Positions 52,201 to 62,308 of a DNA stretch of 64,000 nt are shown piece after piece. The notes under the pieces were generated by a model. The model saw only the letters and a list, made by a program, of their open reading frames with translations, was not told the origin of the DNA and did no database searches. Every line of letters starts with the position of its first letter. Positions within the stretch are counted from its first letter, which is position 1. This DNA is from Natrinema sp031626495. GTDB taxonomy: Archaea > Halobacteriota > Halobacteria > Halobacteriales > Natrialbaceae. Location: positions 372,001 to 436,000 of the forward strand of contig NZ_JAMQOJ010000003.1 in assembly GCF_031626495.1 (NCBI RefSeq), given 5' to 3'. The position numbers and the translations under genes were made by a program.

Positions 52201-55113
52201 ATGGCCTCACGGACTGACATTCATCAAAACCTGTTTCAGCTGTACGAACATTACGTCGGTGAACCCGACTCGAGCAAGGACGTCTACGGGTATTGGCTGT
52301 TCATCGTCGGGTATATCATCGGGGCAGCGGGCGTGGCGACCTTCGTCGTCGGCTACGCGGGCGCGGCGGACTCCTACACCCTGATCAAGATTTCCGGCAT
52401 CACAGCCGCGACGGGGCTCGCGCTCTGTCTGTTCGGCATCGTGCTGATGTTACCGGTGCGAAAGCGAGGGATCCAGGCCAGTATGGTCGGACTCGCCGTC
52501 GCCTTCGGGGGCGTCGGGTTCTTCGCCTGGGCGTACCCGTACAACTGGCGCGCGCTCGGCACCGACTACAGCGTCGAAGTGATCTCGGTATACACGTTCG
52601 GGATCGGGATCATCGCTGGCGTCACTGCGCTCGTTCCGGTCCTCACCGGTCAGCGGGGGATGTTCGTCGAGGAAGAAGGACAGACCGAAGATCCGGAGAT
52701 CCTCACGGGCGACGCGATGGAGAGCGCCCAGTTCGCCGTCTTCCGCGACGAGAACGGCGACTGGAAGTGGCACGTCCTCCACCTCGAGGCGCTGGCCCAG
52801 AGCACCGAGAGCGCAGTTACGCGGCCGGACGCGACGGAGGGGATCGAACGCGTCAAGTCCCAGATCAGCTCCGCAGGGCTGATGGAGCTGACGACCTCCG
52901 CGTTCCGACTCTACGAGGATCGCGACGGCACCTGGCAGTGGACGCTCGCGCGCGACGACGGATCGATCGTCGGCTCCTGTGCCGGCGAGTTCGACCGCCG
53001 TGACGGTGCCGAGGAGTCGGTCAGCTTCCTGAAAGACCGCGGCCCCGAGGCCGACGTGATCGAGATCGAGGGCGCCGCGTTCACCTACGAGGAACGGCGC
53101 GATCAGTGGTACTGGCAACTCGTCGACGACGACCGCACACCGCTGGCCTCGAGCGACACGGGCCACTCGACGCAGGAACGCGCCGAGGAGGCCGCTCGGA
53201 CGTTCGCCGAACGGTTCGACCGCGCACGCGTGCTCGACGTCGAGCACATCGGCGTGGAACTCTGCGAGCAGGCGAGCGGCTGGACCTGGCGGTTCGTCGA
53301 CGCCGACGACACCGTCATCGCTACCAGTACGCACGAGTTCAGTTCCCGGCGCAGCGCCGAGGAAGCCGCGGAGGACCTGCTGCCGGAACTGGACTCGGCG
53401 TCGATCACCGTCGCCGGCGAACCGACGTTCGAACTCTACGAAGACGACGACGAGTGGCACTACCGGCTCATCGACGCGAGCGAACACGTCGTCGGCCGTG
53501 GCCCAGAAGGAACCCCCGAACTGGGCGCCTCCGAGCAGTGGGCCGACCAGTTCAGCGAGAACGCTCGCGACGCCGACGTCGTCGAGATCGAGAGCGCGGA
53601 GTACGAAGTCTACCCCACCCCGGACGCCGAGGGCGACGAGTACACGTTCAGCGAGGCCGAGATGTCCACGGCTGCGATCGAGGACCCCGAGCCGGCCCCG
53701 GACGGCGGGACGGTCGTGGACGACGGCGCAGGTGCCGACGAGGCCGGCCCGTGGAACTGGCGGCTCGTCACCGACGACCGCGACATCATCGCGGCGAGCA
53801 ACGTTCCCCACAGCGATGCCGACTCGGCCGCCGACGCGATCGAGCGCGTCCGCGAGCAGGCCAGCGAGGCCGACCTCATCGAGTTCGAGAACGCCGCGTT
53901 CCAGGTCTACGAAGCCGACGACGGCGAGTGGCGCTGGCGGCTCATCGACGAAGACGGCAACGTGCTGGCCGACAGCGGTGAGGAACACACCTCCCGCGGA
54001 GAGGCCGCCGAGGCGATGATGACGCTCAAAGAGCAGGCCCCCGACGCCGAACTGCTCGAGATCGAGACCGCTGCCTTCGAACTGTTCGTCAACGAGGACG
54101 ACGAGTGGGGCTGGCGGCTCATCGACGCGGGCGGCAAACTCGTGGCCGAAGACCCGAACACCCACCCGACGCGCGACGCCGCGCGCGACGCGATGAACCG
54201 CCTGCTCGAGCACCTCGATTCGAACGTGCGGACGATGGATCGGGCCATCTTCCAGACGTACGCGACCGAGGACTGGCACTGGCAGTTCGTCATGCCGGAC
54301 GGCGAAATCGTCGCCGTCGGCGGCGAGGAGTACCCGACCCGTGACGAACTCGTCGACAGCCTCGACGACGTGCGCGAGGCGGCCGCGTCGGCGCGCCAGT
54401 TCACGATCGGCGACGTCTCCGTGCAGCTCTACGAGACCGACGACTGGCACTTCCGCCTGCTCGACCGTGACCGCGAGGAGATCGCCGACGCGAACGTCTC
54501 CTTCGACGACCGCGACGCGGCGATGGCCGGCGTCGAGGACCTCGCAGAACACGCCACCGATGCACCGATCTTCGCGATCGAGGACGCCGCGATCCGCCTC
54601 GACGGCGAGGGCGAGGACGGCTGGTCGTGGGAACTCGTCGACCGCGACCGCCAGGTGCTCGCCGAAGCGGTCGGCAGTTCCGAGAGCAAAGACGACCTCT
54701 ACGATGCGATCGAAGTGGTCCGCCAGCTCGCGCCGATGGCCGGTCGGGTCGACTTCGACGTGGCCTCCTTCGAACTCGTCGCCGACGAGGACGACCGCTG
54801 GCAGTGGCGGCTCATCGACGAGGACGGCCGCACCGTCGCGACCGGTTCCGAATCGTACGAGACGACCGAGGACGTCCGCGAGGCCCTCGAGGACGTCCGC
54901 GAGCTGATCAAGTCCGCGAGCATCCTCGAGATCGACAGCGTCTCGTTCGAACTCCACACCGACGACGACGGCTGGGTCTGGCAGCTCATCGACGAGTACG
55001 GCGCGACGATGGCCGAGAGCACCCAGACCTACGATACGCGGACCGCGGCCCGCGAAGCGATGAACGACGTGAAGGCGCAGGCCCCCGAGGGCTGGATCAC
55101 CTTCACGGAGTGA
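52201..55113 (+). CDS. Membrane protein with about 13 tandem DUF1508 (YegP-like) modules
   Basis: 970 residues from ATG 52201. Four membrane helices occupy about 28-150. From about 175 to the end the protein is a string of about 13 modules of 55-60 residues. Each reads aFxLYED-(D/E)WxWRLID-x-G-xxxA, then a helix with AxxAxxxVkexAxxAdxiei. This is the DUF1508/YegP pattern, which normally occurs as one or two copies in a small soluble protein. Module 6 carries a 35-residue acidic insert. The array is probably cytoplasmic and very acidic. Function of the domain is unknown; a scaffold or damage-response binding role is speculation. Confidence 0.85.
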   Translation: MASRTDIHQNLFQLYEHYVGEPDSSKDVYGYWLFIVGYIIGAAGVATFVVGYAGAADSYTLIKISGITAATGLALCLFGIVLMLPVRKRGIQASMVGLAVAFGGVGFFAWAYPYNWRALGTDYSVEVISVYTFGIGIIAGVTALVPVLTGQRGMFVEEEGQTEDPEILTGDAMESAQFAVFRDENGDWKWHVLHLEALAQSTESAVTRPDATEGIERVKSQISSAGLMELTTSAFRLYEDRDGTWQWTLARDDGSIVGSCAGEFDRRDGAEESVSFLKDRGPEADVIEIEGAAFTYEERRDQWYWQLVDDDRTPLASSDTGHSTQERAEEAARTFAERFDRARVLDVEHIGVELCEQASGWTWRFVDADDTVIATSTHEFSSRRSAEEAAEDLLPELDSASITVAGEPTFELYEDDDEWHYRLIDASEHVVGRGPEGTPELGASEQWADQFSENARDADVVEIESAEYEVYPTPDAEGDEYTFSEAEMSTAAIEDPEPAPDGGTVVDDGAGADEAGPWNWRLVTDDRDIIAASNVPHSDADSAADAIERVREQASEADLIEFENAAFQVYEADDGEWRWRLIDEDGNVLADSGEEHTSRGEAAEAMMTLKEQAPDAELLEIETAAFELFVNEDDEWGWRLIDAGGKLVAEDPNTHPTRDAARDAMNRLLEHLDSNVRTMDRAIFQTYATEDWHWQFVMPDGEIVAVGGEEYPTRDELVDSLDDVREAAASARQFTIGDVSVQLYETDDWHFRLLDRDREEIADANVSFDDRDAAMAGVEDLAEHATDAPIFAIEDAAIRLDGEGEDGWSWELVDRDRQVLAEAVGSSESKDDLYDAIEVVRQLAPMAGRVDFDVASFELVADEDDRWQWRLIDEDGRTVATGSESYETTEDVREALEDVRELIKSASILEIDSVSFELHTDDDGWVWQLIDEYGATMAESTQTYDTRTAAREAMNDVKAQAPEGWITFTE

Positions 55114-55254
55114 CTGCCGCGCCGGAACTGACGACACGAACCGATCGCTGACCGACCCCCGTTTTCGCCGCTTTCGTTCGACGTACCCGTCGTCGCCGAG
55201 CGGATCATCGGCCGTTATCCAGAACTCATATTCCTCGATCGAGATGTTCGAGTC

Positions 55255-55901
55255 GTGAAATCGATGGGGATCCGACTCGAGTACGCCCCGGACGCGCTCC
55301 CCCCGCTTCACGAGGGGATCTGCGAGTCGTCCGCCATCGACCGGGAGGTCGTCGTCGGCGGGCAGTCGGTCGACGGCGTCGAGACGGTCACTTCGTTCGT
55401 CTACGGGGACCCCGACGCCTACGAGTCGCTGCTCGCGGACCTCGAGTCCGTCCGCGAGTACGACATCACGCCGTCCGACGACGGGTTTTCCTCTACCTTC
55501 GTCGGGAACTCGGGCCGGAGGGACTATCGTTGCTGGACGCGCTAGCCCGGGAAACGGCCGTGATCGTGCCGCCGATCGAGATACGATCCGATCGGACGAT
55601 TCGGCTGACCGTGGTCGGGCACTCGTCGGCTCTCACCGCCGTGATGGACTCGGTTCCTGACGAGCTGGCGGTGGACGTTCGCTGGGTGAGCGACGACGTG
55701 ACGGTCGACGGTGCGCCGGTCTCCGAACGGCAGGCGGCCGCACTACGGGCCGCCTGGGAGGTCGGATTCTACGGAATTCCGCGAGAAGCTGGGATCGAGG
55801 CAGTTGCCGACGAACTGGACTGTGCCGTCTCGACGGCGTCGGCACTCGTCCGTCGCGGCGAAGCGAACGCGGTCGAACGCGTCCTCGAGAACGGTCCGTA
55901 G
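55255..55901 (+). pseudogene. HTH_10 (bacterio-opsin-activator type) regulator split by a frameshift
   Basis: Frame 1 (from GTG 55255 or ATG 55264) gives an N-domain ending near DDGFSSTFV, then stops at 55545 after unlikely residues (NSGRRDYRCWTR). The next frame contains RELGPEGLSLLDALARETAVIVPP and runs to 55901, ending with a full HTH_10 (SERQAAALRAAWEVGFYGIPREAGIEAVADELDCAVSTASALVRRGEA). One missing base near 55500 would restore a single protein of about 215 residues. The two halves together match the regulator at 46971 in layout. Confidence 0.8.
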
Positions 55902-55911
55902 ACGTCTTCGA

Positions 55912-56585
55912 TCAGGTCGTCGCCCGTTTCGTGCAGACCGCCGTGTAGGCGGTTCCAACGAAGTGCGTATCGACGATTTCGCACGAATCGAAGACCGCGT
56001 CCAGCGACTCCGCGACATCGCCGTCGGGATTCCAGTTGGCGTACCAGCGGAGGAACCGCCGGATGAACGGATTGACGACGCGCGCAGGACCGGTCGGAAC
56101 CGGCCGGATGTCGACGACCGCGAGACGCCCTTCGGGGACGAGCGATCGGTAGACGGCCGCCGTGGCGCGGCCGATATCGGGCATGACGGAGAGGGAGAGC
56201 GTCGCGAGCGCCGCGTCGAACGCGATCGTCGTCGCATCCGCTCGGCGTACTCGGACGTTCTGCCACCCGTGACCTCGATTCGCTCTCGCGCGTCCTCGGT
56301 CATCTTCGGGCTGTAGTCGACGGCGACGAGTTCGCCCTCCTCGCCGATCTCCCGTCGAATCCGCCCGAAGTCGACGCCCGGACCGCAACCGATCTCGAGC
56401 ACGCGGTCCCCCGATCGCAGGTCGAGTCGATCGATAGCTCCCTCGCGAACCGGCTCGAAGTCTCTCTCGCTCATCCCGTACCAGTCGCTCCAGCGGTCCC
56501 AGACCGTCCGACTCCGCTCGAGGCGGGCAGCGTGCTCGTCGTCGATGTGCGAGGTTCCCTCTGTCGACGGTCGATCCGTGACCAT
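55912..56585 (-). pseudogene. Class I SAM-dependent methyltransferase split by a frameshift
   Basis: From ATG 56585 the frame has VWDRWSDWYGM, motif I VLEIGCGPGVDFG and VAVDYSPKMTEDARERIEV, then goes wrong after VTGG (near 56265). One base away the reading continues as WQNVRVRRADATTIAFDAALATLSLSVMPDIG and LVPEGRLAVVDIRPV to the stop at 55912. One base seems missing in the GG-TGG context. The restored protein of about 224 residues is a normal small-molecule or quinone-type methyltransferase. It converges with the broken HTH_10 gene 10 bp away. Confidence 0.8.
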
Positions 56586-56809
56586 ACGGAGAGATGTCTC
56601 CGCGTGAGGGAGTACCTTGACGCGAAAGCTATCGTGTATTTATTAGGGGGAGCGGTCTCGAGAGGGGACCATTCGACCCGCCGGGAGACCGGCTTCGCAA
56701 GAGCGGACTGCCCGACCCGGTTCGACCCTGCGGGAGTTGGCGAGGTCGACGGAATCCGGGAAGTCGGTGGATCGGGCTGTTTTTTATCGATCGAATCCAG
56801 TGATCGATC

Positions 56810-57589
<780 letters not shown>

Positions 57590-57620
57590 CCGCGGCGTTC
57601 GTCTCGGACGCTGCCGACGC

Positions 57621-58271
57621 TCACTTCCCCGTGATCGTCGGTGAGACCGAATCGCGTGCTCCCTCGCGCTCGACGACCTGCTGCCGCTCGACGCCGTCGA
57701 CGAACGGCAGTTTCGACGCGACTGCCGACTTCGCCTCTCTGACCCGGTAGTACGACAGCCACAGCGCCTCGCTCGCACGGCGGGCGAGCGAGTCGTCGAT
57801 CTCGTAGTCGATGCCCGGTCCGAACTCGAGTTCGTCGCCGTCGACGAGCCACTGTCGCGCGAGCGCGACGCCTTTCTCGGCGTCGTAGCCGCGGGCGACG
57901 TAGTGTCTGTACGGGTGGCGGATCCACGAACACTCCCAGTGGGCGTAGACGTCGACGCCGGGCTCGTTCTCGAGGTCGTGGAGGACGACATGCAGTTGCT
58001 CGTCGGCGAACAGCGACGGTCGCCACACCCACGACCCCTCGGAGGTGTTGCCGTCCATCCGGACCTTGAGCGCGGCGATTGGGTTGCGCGAGAAGCCGAG
58101 TCGCTCGAGGACGTCCTCGAGTTCCTCCTCCGAGCAGTACGCGGTGAGGGCGTACTCGTCGGCGGTCGTCTGGCTGATCGCGTAGCCGCCGAACGTTCCC
58201 CGCAAGAGGAAGTGGAGGTCCGGGAGGAGGCTACGACGGACGGCGTTGACGGCGTCTTTCGTGTAGCTCAT
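57621..58271 (-). CDS. Conserved-looking soluble protein, unknown function
   Basis: 216 residues, rich in Trp, Tyr and His: WVWRPSLFADEQLHVVLHDLE, VYAHWECSWIRHPYRHYVARGYDAEKG. No membrane segment or known catalytic motif. The repeated aromatic/His pattern and the ARQWLVDGDELEFGPGIDYEI segment suggest a compact alpha/beta fold. It is divergent from tyrS (177 bp between starts). No family assigned. Confidence 0.7.
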   Translation of the reverse strand: MSYTKDAVNAVRRSLLPDLHFLLRGTFGGYAISQTTADEYALTAYCSEEELEDVLERLGFSRNPIAALKVRMDGNTSEGSWVWRPSLFADEQLHVVLHDLENEPGVDVYAHWECSWIRHPYRHYVARGYDAEKGVALARQWLVDGDELEFGPGIDYEIDDSLARRASEALWLSYYRVREAKSAVASKLPFVDGVERQQVVEREGARDSVSPTITGK

Positions 58272-58448
58272 CGATCGACGTGATTACGAGAACCGTCCGG
58301 AAGAGCGTTGTCCCAACGTTCGGTCCCCGCCCGCGAGGCGAGCGCTGCGGGGTCAGGCGTCCGTCACGCGGCGCCCGCTCTCCGTTCTGCGGTTGGGCCG
58401 ACGGCTCGAGTCGGGCGATATAAATTCCTCCTCCGGTTCCTGCCACAC

Positions 58449-59429
58449 ATGGACGCCTACGAGTTACTGACGCGAAACGCCGAGGAGGTCGTCACCGACG
58501 AGGAGGTCCGCGACCTCGCCGAGGATCCGGCGGGGAAACGCGCTTACGTCGGCTACGAACCCTCCGGCGTGCTCCACCTCGGCCATCTACTGACGGCGAA
58601 CAAGCTCATCGACCTGCAGGAGGCCGGCATGGAGGTCGTCGTCCTGCTGGCGGACGTCCACGCTTACCTCAACGGGAAGGGGACGTTCGAGGAGATCCGG
58701 GACACCGCCGAGCAGATGAAAGCCCAGTTCCTCGCGTACGGTCTCGACGAGGACAACGCCGAGTTCGTCTACGGCTCGGAGTTCCAGCTCGACGAGGAGT
58801 ACGTCCTCGACCTGCACGCCCTCGAGGTCGGGACGACGATGAACCGCGCCCAGCGCGCGATGGCCGAGATCCAGGGCGAGGAGACGGCCAAGGTGAGCCA
58901 CCTCGTCTACCCGCTGATGCAGACGCTGGACATCGAGTACCTCGACCTCGATCTGGCCGTCGGCGGGTTGGACCAGCGCAAGGTCCACATGCTCGCCCGC
59001 GAGAAGCTCCCCGACCTCGACTACGAGGTCCGGCCGGCGATTCACACCCCCATCGTCGCGAACCTCTCCGACGGTGAAGGGAAGATGTCCTCGAGCGAGG
59101 GGATCACCATCTCGATGGAGGACTCGACCGAGGACTTAGAGGAGAAGGTCAACTCGGCCTTTTGTCCGCCGACCCGCGACCCCGAGGGCGACCTCGAGAA
59201 CCCCGTCCTCGAGCTCTTCGAGTACCACGTCTTCCCGCGGTTCGACGAGGTCGTCGTCGAGCGTCCGGAGAAGTACGGTGGCGATCTGACCTACGAGGCG
59301 TACGAGGCGCTGGCCGAGGACCTCGAGTCGGGCGAGCTCCACCCTGCCGACGCGAAGGGAACGCTCGCGACCTACCTCGACGAACTGATCGCGCCGGGTC
59401 GCGAGAAACTGCGCGAACTCCGTTCCTGA
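58449..59429 (+). CDS. tyrS: Tyrosyl-tRNA synthetase
   Basis: 326 residues from ATG 58449; the frame opens upstream at 58308 without coding signal. Class I core: YVGYEPSGVLHLGHLL (HIGH-type), Tyr-binding VYPLMQTLDIEYLDLDLAVGGLDQRKVHMLARE, and KMSKS-type GEGKMSSSEG. It lacks the bacterial S4 domain, as in archaea and eukaryotes. A TATA-like GATATAAATT lies about 24 bp upstream. Confidence 0.95.
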   Translation: MDAYELLTRNAEEVVTDEEVRDLAEDPAGKRAYVGYEPSGVLHLGHLLTANKLIDLQEAGMEVVVLLADVHAYLNGKGTFEEIRDTAEQMKAQFLAYGLDEDNAEFVYGSEFQLDEEYVLDLHALEVGTTMNRAQRAMAEIQGEETAKVSHLVYPLMQTLDIEYLDLDLAVGGLDQRKVHMLAREKLPDLDYEVRPAIHTPIVANLSDGEGKMSSSEGITISMEDSTEDLEEKVNSAFCPPTRDPEGDLENPVLELFEYHVFPRFDEVVVERPEKYGGDLTYEAYEALAEDLESGELHPADAKGTLATYLDELIAPGREKLRELRS

Positions 59430-59464
59430 TCAGCTCGTCGGGGCGGAAACGTAGAGCCTGCACG

Positions 59465-59638
59465 TCACTCCGCTTCGCTGCCCGTTTCTGCAGCATCGTC
59501 GATACTCCGAAACGTGCCTGCGCCACACGAACACGTGTCGCTCTTACCGATCGGCAGGACCGCTCCGTCGGAGCGCTTTCGTGCGGCGTACACTCTCCGA
59601 CAAGAGGTGCAGATTACTGCAACTCTGTATCTCTCCAC
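59465..59638 (-). CDS. Small zinc-ribbon-like protein
   Basis: 57 residues from GTG 59638. VAVICTSCRRVY gives CxxC, and DTCSCGAGTF gives CxC, spaced by about 23 residues (RKRSDGAVLPIGKS), a plausible treble-clef or ribbon site. Frame and bias are acceptable, and the only other content of this 350-bp gap is non-coding. A short, probably soluble protein; function unknown. Confidence 0.55.
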   Translation of the reverse strand: MERYRVAVICTSCRRVYAARKRSDGAVLPIGKSDTCSCGAGTFRSIDDAAETGSEAE

Positions 59639-59781
59639 GGATTTCGTGGTCGAATCACGCCTGTCAGCCGCTTACCCTCGTCGTTGGGATCGGGGTGACT
59701 GCTTTTGAGGAACGGTCGAATCGACCGCGGAACTCGAGTTCCGCCGGTGGGTTGACGGCCCTCGCCCTCGAGAATCGTGGT

Positions 59782-60921
59782 ATGTCGTTCCAACTCACTG
59801 CGGAACAGGAGGCCATCCGCGATGCGGTCCGGGCGTTCGGCGAGAACGAGATCCGGCCGGTCGCCGCCGAGTACGAGGCCGAACAGCGGTATCCCGCCGA
59901 TCTTCTCTCGGCCGCGGCCGACCTCGACCTCGTCGCACCACACGTCCCCGAGGCGTACGGCGGCGCGGGGATGGACTCGATTTCGACGCTGCTCGTCACC
60001 GAAGAGCTCTGGCGCGCCGATCCCGGCGTCGGCGGCTCGATCGCCGCCGCGGACTTCGGCACCGGCATGCTCCTCGAGTACGGCGACGAGCGCCAGCGCG
60101 AGGAGTGGCTGCCGCGGGTTACGGCGGGCGAAACGTCGATCGCGACGGGCATCTCCGAGCCCGCACACGGCTCGAACGTCGCGGGAATGGAAACGCGCGC
60201 AGAGCGTGAGGGCGATGAGTGGGTGATCGACGGGCAGAAGATGTGGATCACCAACGGCACCGTCGCCGATGTCGCGATTGTCATGGCCAAAACGTCACCG
60301 GAAGCGGGCCACGCCGGGATTACCGCGTTCCTCACACCCACCGATGTCGATGGCTACGAGGCGACGAAAATCACGAACAAGCTCGGCATCGAGGCTCAGG
60401 ACACCGCCGAGATCGTCCTCGACGGCCTTCGGGTACCCGAGGAAAACGTCGTCGGCGAGGTCGACCGCGGCTTCTACCAGCTCATGCGCTTTTTCGCGCC
60501 CGCTCGAGCCGACGTGGCCGCGCAGGCCACGGGCGTCGCCCAGGCGGCTCTCGAGGAGGCCACCGCCTACGCCGCCGAGCGCGAGCAGTTCGACCGTCCA
60601 ATCGCCGAGTTCCAGGCGATCCGGCACAAGCTCGCCGAGATGGCGACGGCGGTCGAGGCGGCGCGCTCGCTGGCCTATCGGGCCGGCGCGGCCCTCGAGT
60701 CCGACGACCCCGACCGCGCGACGCGGCTGGCTTCGATGGCGAAGCTGTTCGCGAGCGAGCGGGCCGTCGACGTCACCGACGAGGCGCTGCAGGTCCACGG
60801 GGGCGCGGGCTACGTGACCGATCACCCAGTCGAGCGGTTCTACCGCGATGCCCGGATCACCAAGATCTACGACGGAACGAGCGAGATCCAGAAGAACATC
60901 ATCGCCGAGCAGTTGCTCTGA
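59782..60921 (+). CDS. Acyl-CoA dehydrogenase
   Basis: 379 residues from ATG 59782. Family marks are APHVPEAYGGAGMD, TGISEPAHGSNVAGMETRAER (FAD/substrate), MWITNGTVADVAIVMAK, and the C-terminal LQVHGGAGYVTDHPVERFYRDARITKIYDGTSEIQ. The last motif has Asp 364 where medium-chain enzymes have the catalytic Glu (IYEGT). It catalyses the FAD-linked first step of beta-oxidation or of branched-chain/aromatic acid breakdown, passing electrons to ETF. Followed by birA at 51 bp. Confidence 0.9.
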   Translation: MSFQLTAEQEAIRDAVRAFGENEIRPVAAEYEAEQRYPADLLSAAADLDLVAPHVPEAYGGAGMDSISTLLVTEELWRADPGVGGSIAAADFGTGMLLEYGDERQREEWLPRVTAGETSIATGISEPAHGSNVAGMETRAEREGDEWVIDGQKMWITNGTVADVAIVMAKTSPEAGHAGITAFLTPTDVDGYEATKITNKLGIEAQDTAEIVLDGLRVPEENVVGEVDRGFYQLMRFFAPARADVAAQATGVAQAALEEATAYAAEREQFDRPIAEFQAIRHKLAEMATAVEAARSLAYRAGAALESDDPDRATRLASMAKLFASERAVDVTDEALQVHGGAGYVTDHPVERFYRDARITKIYDGTSEIQKNIIAEQLL

Positions 60922-60972
60922 GGCCCCGTCGGACCCCGCCGATTGAAGTGCGAGCGCCTCCCTCTCGAGGCC

Positions 60973-61911
60973 ATGAACGAGACGCGACGAGCGATCCTCG
61001 AGGCCCTGTCGGACGGACCGGTCTCGGGACCGGAACTGGCCGACGACCTCGAGATTTCGCGGGCGGCGGTCTGGAAGCACATCGAGGGGCTTCGCGACGC
61101 CGACTTCGAGATCGAGAGCGGGCCGAACGGCTACGAACTGGCGGGCGTCGACGCCTACAACGCGCCGGCGATCGAGTTCGGACTCGAGGCCCCGTTTTCG
61201 ATCGAGTATCACGATAGTCTGGGAAGCACGAACGACCGGGCACGCGAGCTAGCGGCCGACGGCGCGACGGACGTGGCCGTCGTCGCGGACGAACAGACCG
61301 GGAGCCGCGGCCGCCTCGAGCGCGAGTGGTCGGCTCCGTCGGGCGGCATCTGGGTGAGTATCGTCGTCCGACCCGAGATCACACCCGCGCAGGCCCCGCT
61401 GTACACGCTCGCCGCGGCGGTCGCGACGGCGACGGTCGCTCGCGAGGCCGGTGTCGACGCCTGGATCAAGTGGCCCAACGACGTGGTCGTCCCAGTCGGC
61501 GACGACGGCGACTACCGGAAGCTCGTGGGTATCCTCACGGAGATGGAAGGAGAGATGGATCGCGTAGACTGGATCATCCCCGGGATCGGCGTCAACGCGA
61601 ACCTCGACGCCGACGGGCTCCCCGAGGGCGCGACCAGCATTCGGGACGAGGCCGGCGACGTCGATAGACGGCGCTTCGTCCAGCGCCTGCTCGAGGAGTT
61701 CGATCGCTATCGAACGGACCTCGACGCCATCGTGCCCGCGTGGCGCGAGCTGACGCTGACGCTCGGCCAGCGCGTTCGAGTCGAACTGCCGTCGGACGAA
61801 ATCGTCGGCGAGGCGGTCGACGTGACGGAAGCGGGGGCGCTCGAGATCGAGACCGACGACGGCCGCGTGACGGTTTCGGCGGGCGACTGCGAACACCTGC
61901 GTCCGGTCTGA
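60973..61911 (+). CDS. birA: Biotin--protein ligase/repressor BirA
   Basis: 312 residues from ATG 60973. An N-terminal winged helix (RRAILEALSDGPVSGPELADDLEISRAAVWKHIEGLRDADF, 1-60) precedes the ligase core: STNDRARELAADGATD, the biotinyl-AMP loop QTGSRGRLEREWSAPSGGIW, KWPNDV, KLVGILTEM and IGVNANL. It attaches biotin to acyl-CoA carboxylase and, with the HTH, can repress biotin genes. The C-terminal SH3-like domain (about 265-310) is present. Confidence 0.92.
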   Translation: MNETRRAILEALSDGPVSGPELADDLEISRAAVWKHIEGLRDADFEIESGPNGYELAGVDAYNAPAIEFGLEAPFSIEYHDSLGSTNDRARELAADGATDVAVVADEQTGSRGRLEREWSAPSGGIWVSIVVRPEITPAQAPLYTLAAAVATATVAREAGVDAWIKWPNDVVVPVGDDGDYRKLVGILTEMEGEMDRVDWIIPGIGVNANLDADGLPEGATSIRDEAGDVDRRRFVQRLLEEFDRYRTDLDAIVPAWRELTLTLGQRVRVELPSDEIVGEAVDVTEAGALEIETDDGRVTVSAGDCEHLRPV

Positions 61912-61927
61912 CTGACGCACCGCGGTT

Positions 61928-62308
61928 TCAGGCACCGAGCAGAACCGAACAGGCGGCCGCGGCGATAACCCAGCCCGTACCCGTCCACGACAGCACGAAA
62001 AACGCCTCGCGAGCGCTGGCCTCCGTCCAACCGGAGCTCACGTCGAGGTGATCCTGCATCCCCTCGATGGTTCGACCGAGGCCGACCGCAGTCGACCACG
62101 CGGTAACGCCGAACCCGAGGACGAGCGCGCCGAGTGCGAACGCCGTGTCCGTCGCGGCTCGCGGCGTCCAGACCGTCAGCAGTCCCAGCGAAATGATCAC
62201 TCCGAGTACGGCTCCGATAATCATCCAGCGAACGGTAGCCGTCACGAGTCGGCGGGTTCGCTCGATACGAGCCGCCGAGACGGGGACACTGCGATCAATC
62301 GACGGCAT
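61928..62308 (-). CDS. Small membrane protein with three helices
   Basis: 126 residues from ATG 62308 (another ATG one codon up at 62311). Segments are at about 25-47, 55-78 and 103-124. Its start overlaps the end of dppC on the same strand by 14 bp, so it may be the last gene of the permease operon. No family recognised. Confidence 0.65.
   Translation of the reverse strand: MPSIDRSVPVSAARIERTRRLVTATVRWMIIGAVLGVIISLGLLTVWTPRAATDTAFALGALVLGFGVTAWSTAVGLGRTIEGMQDHLDVSSGWTEASAREAFFVLSWTGTGWVIAAAACSVLLGA

Noticed and set aside
52450..55311. Long antisense frame of 953 codons opposite the DUF1508-array gene
   Set aside because: High G/C third positions on the plus strand remove stops on the minus strand. 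The product has no recognisable motif, while the plus strand shows clear repeats.
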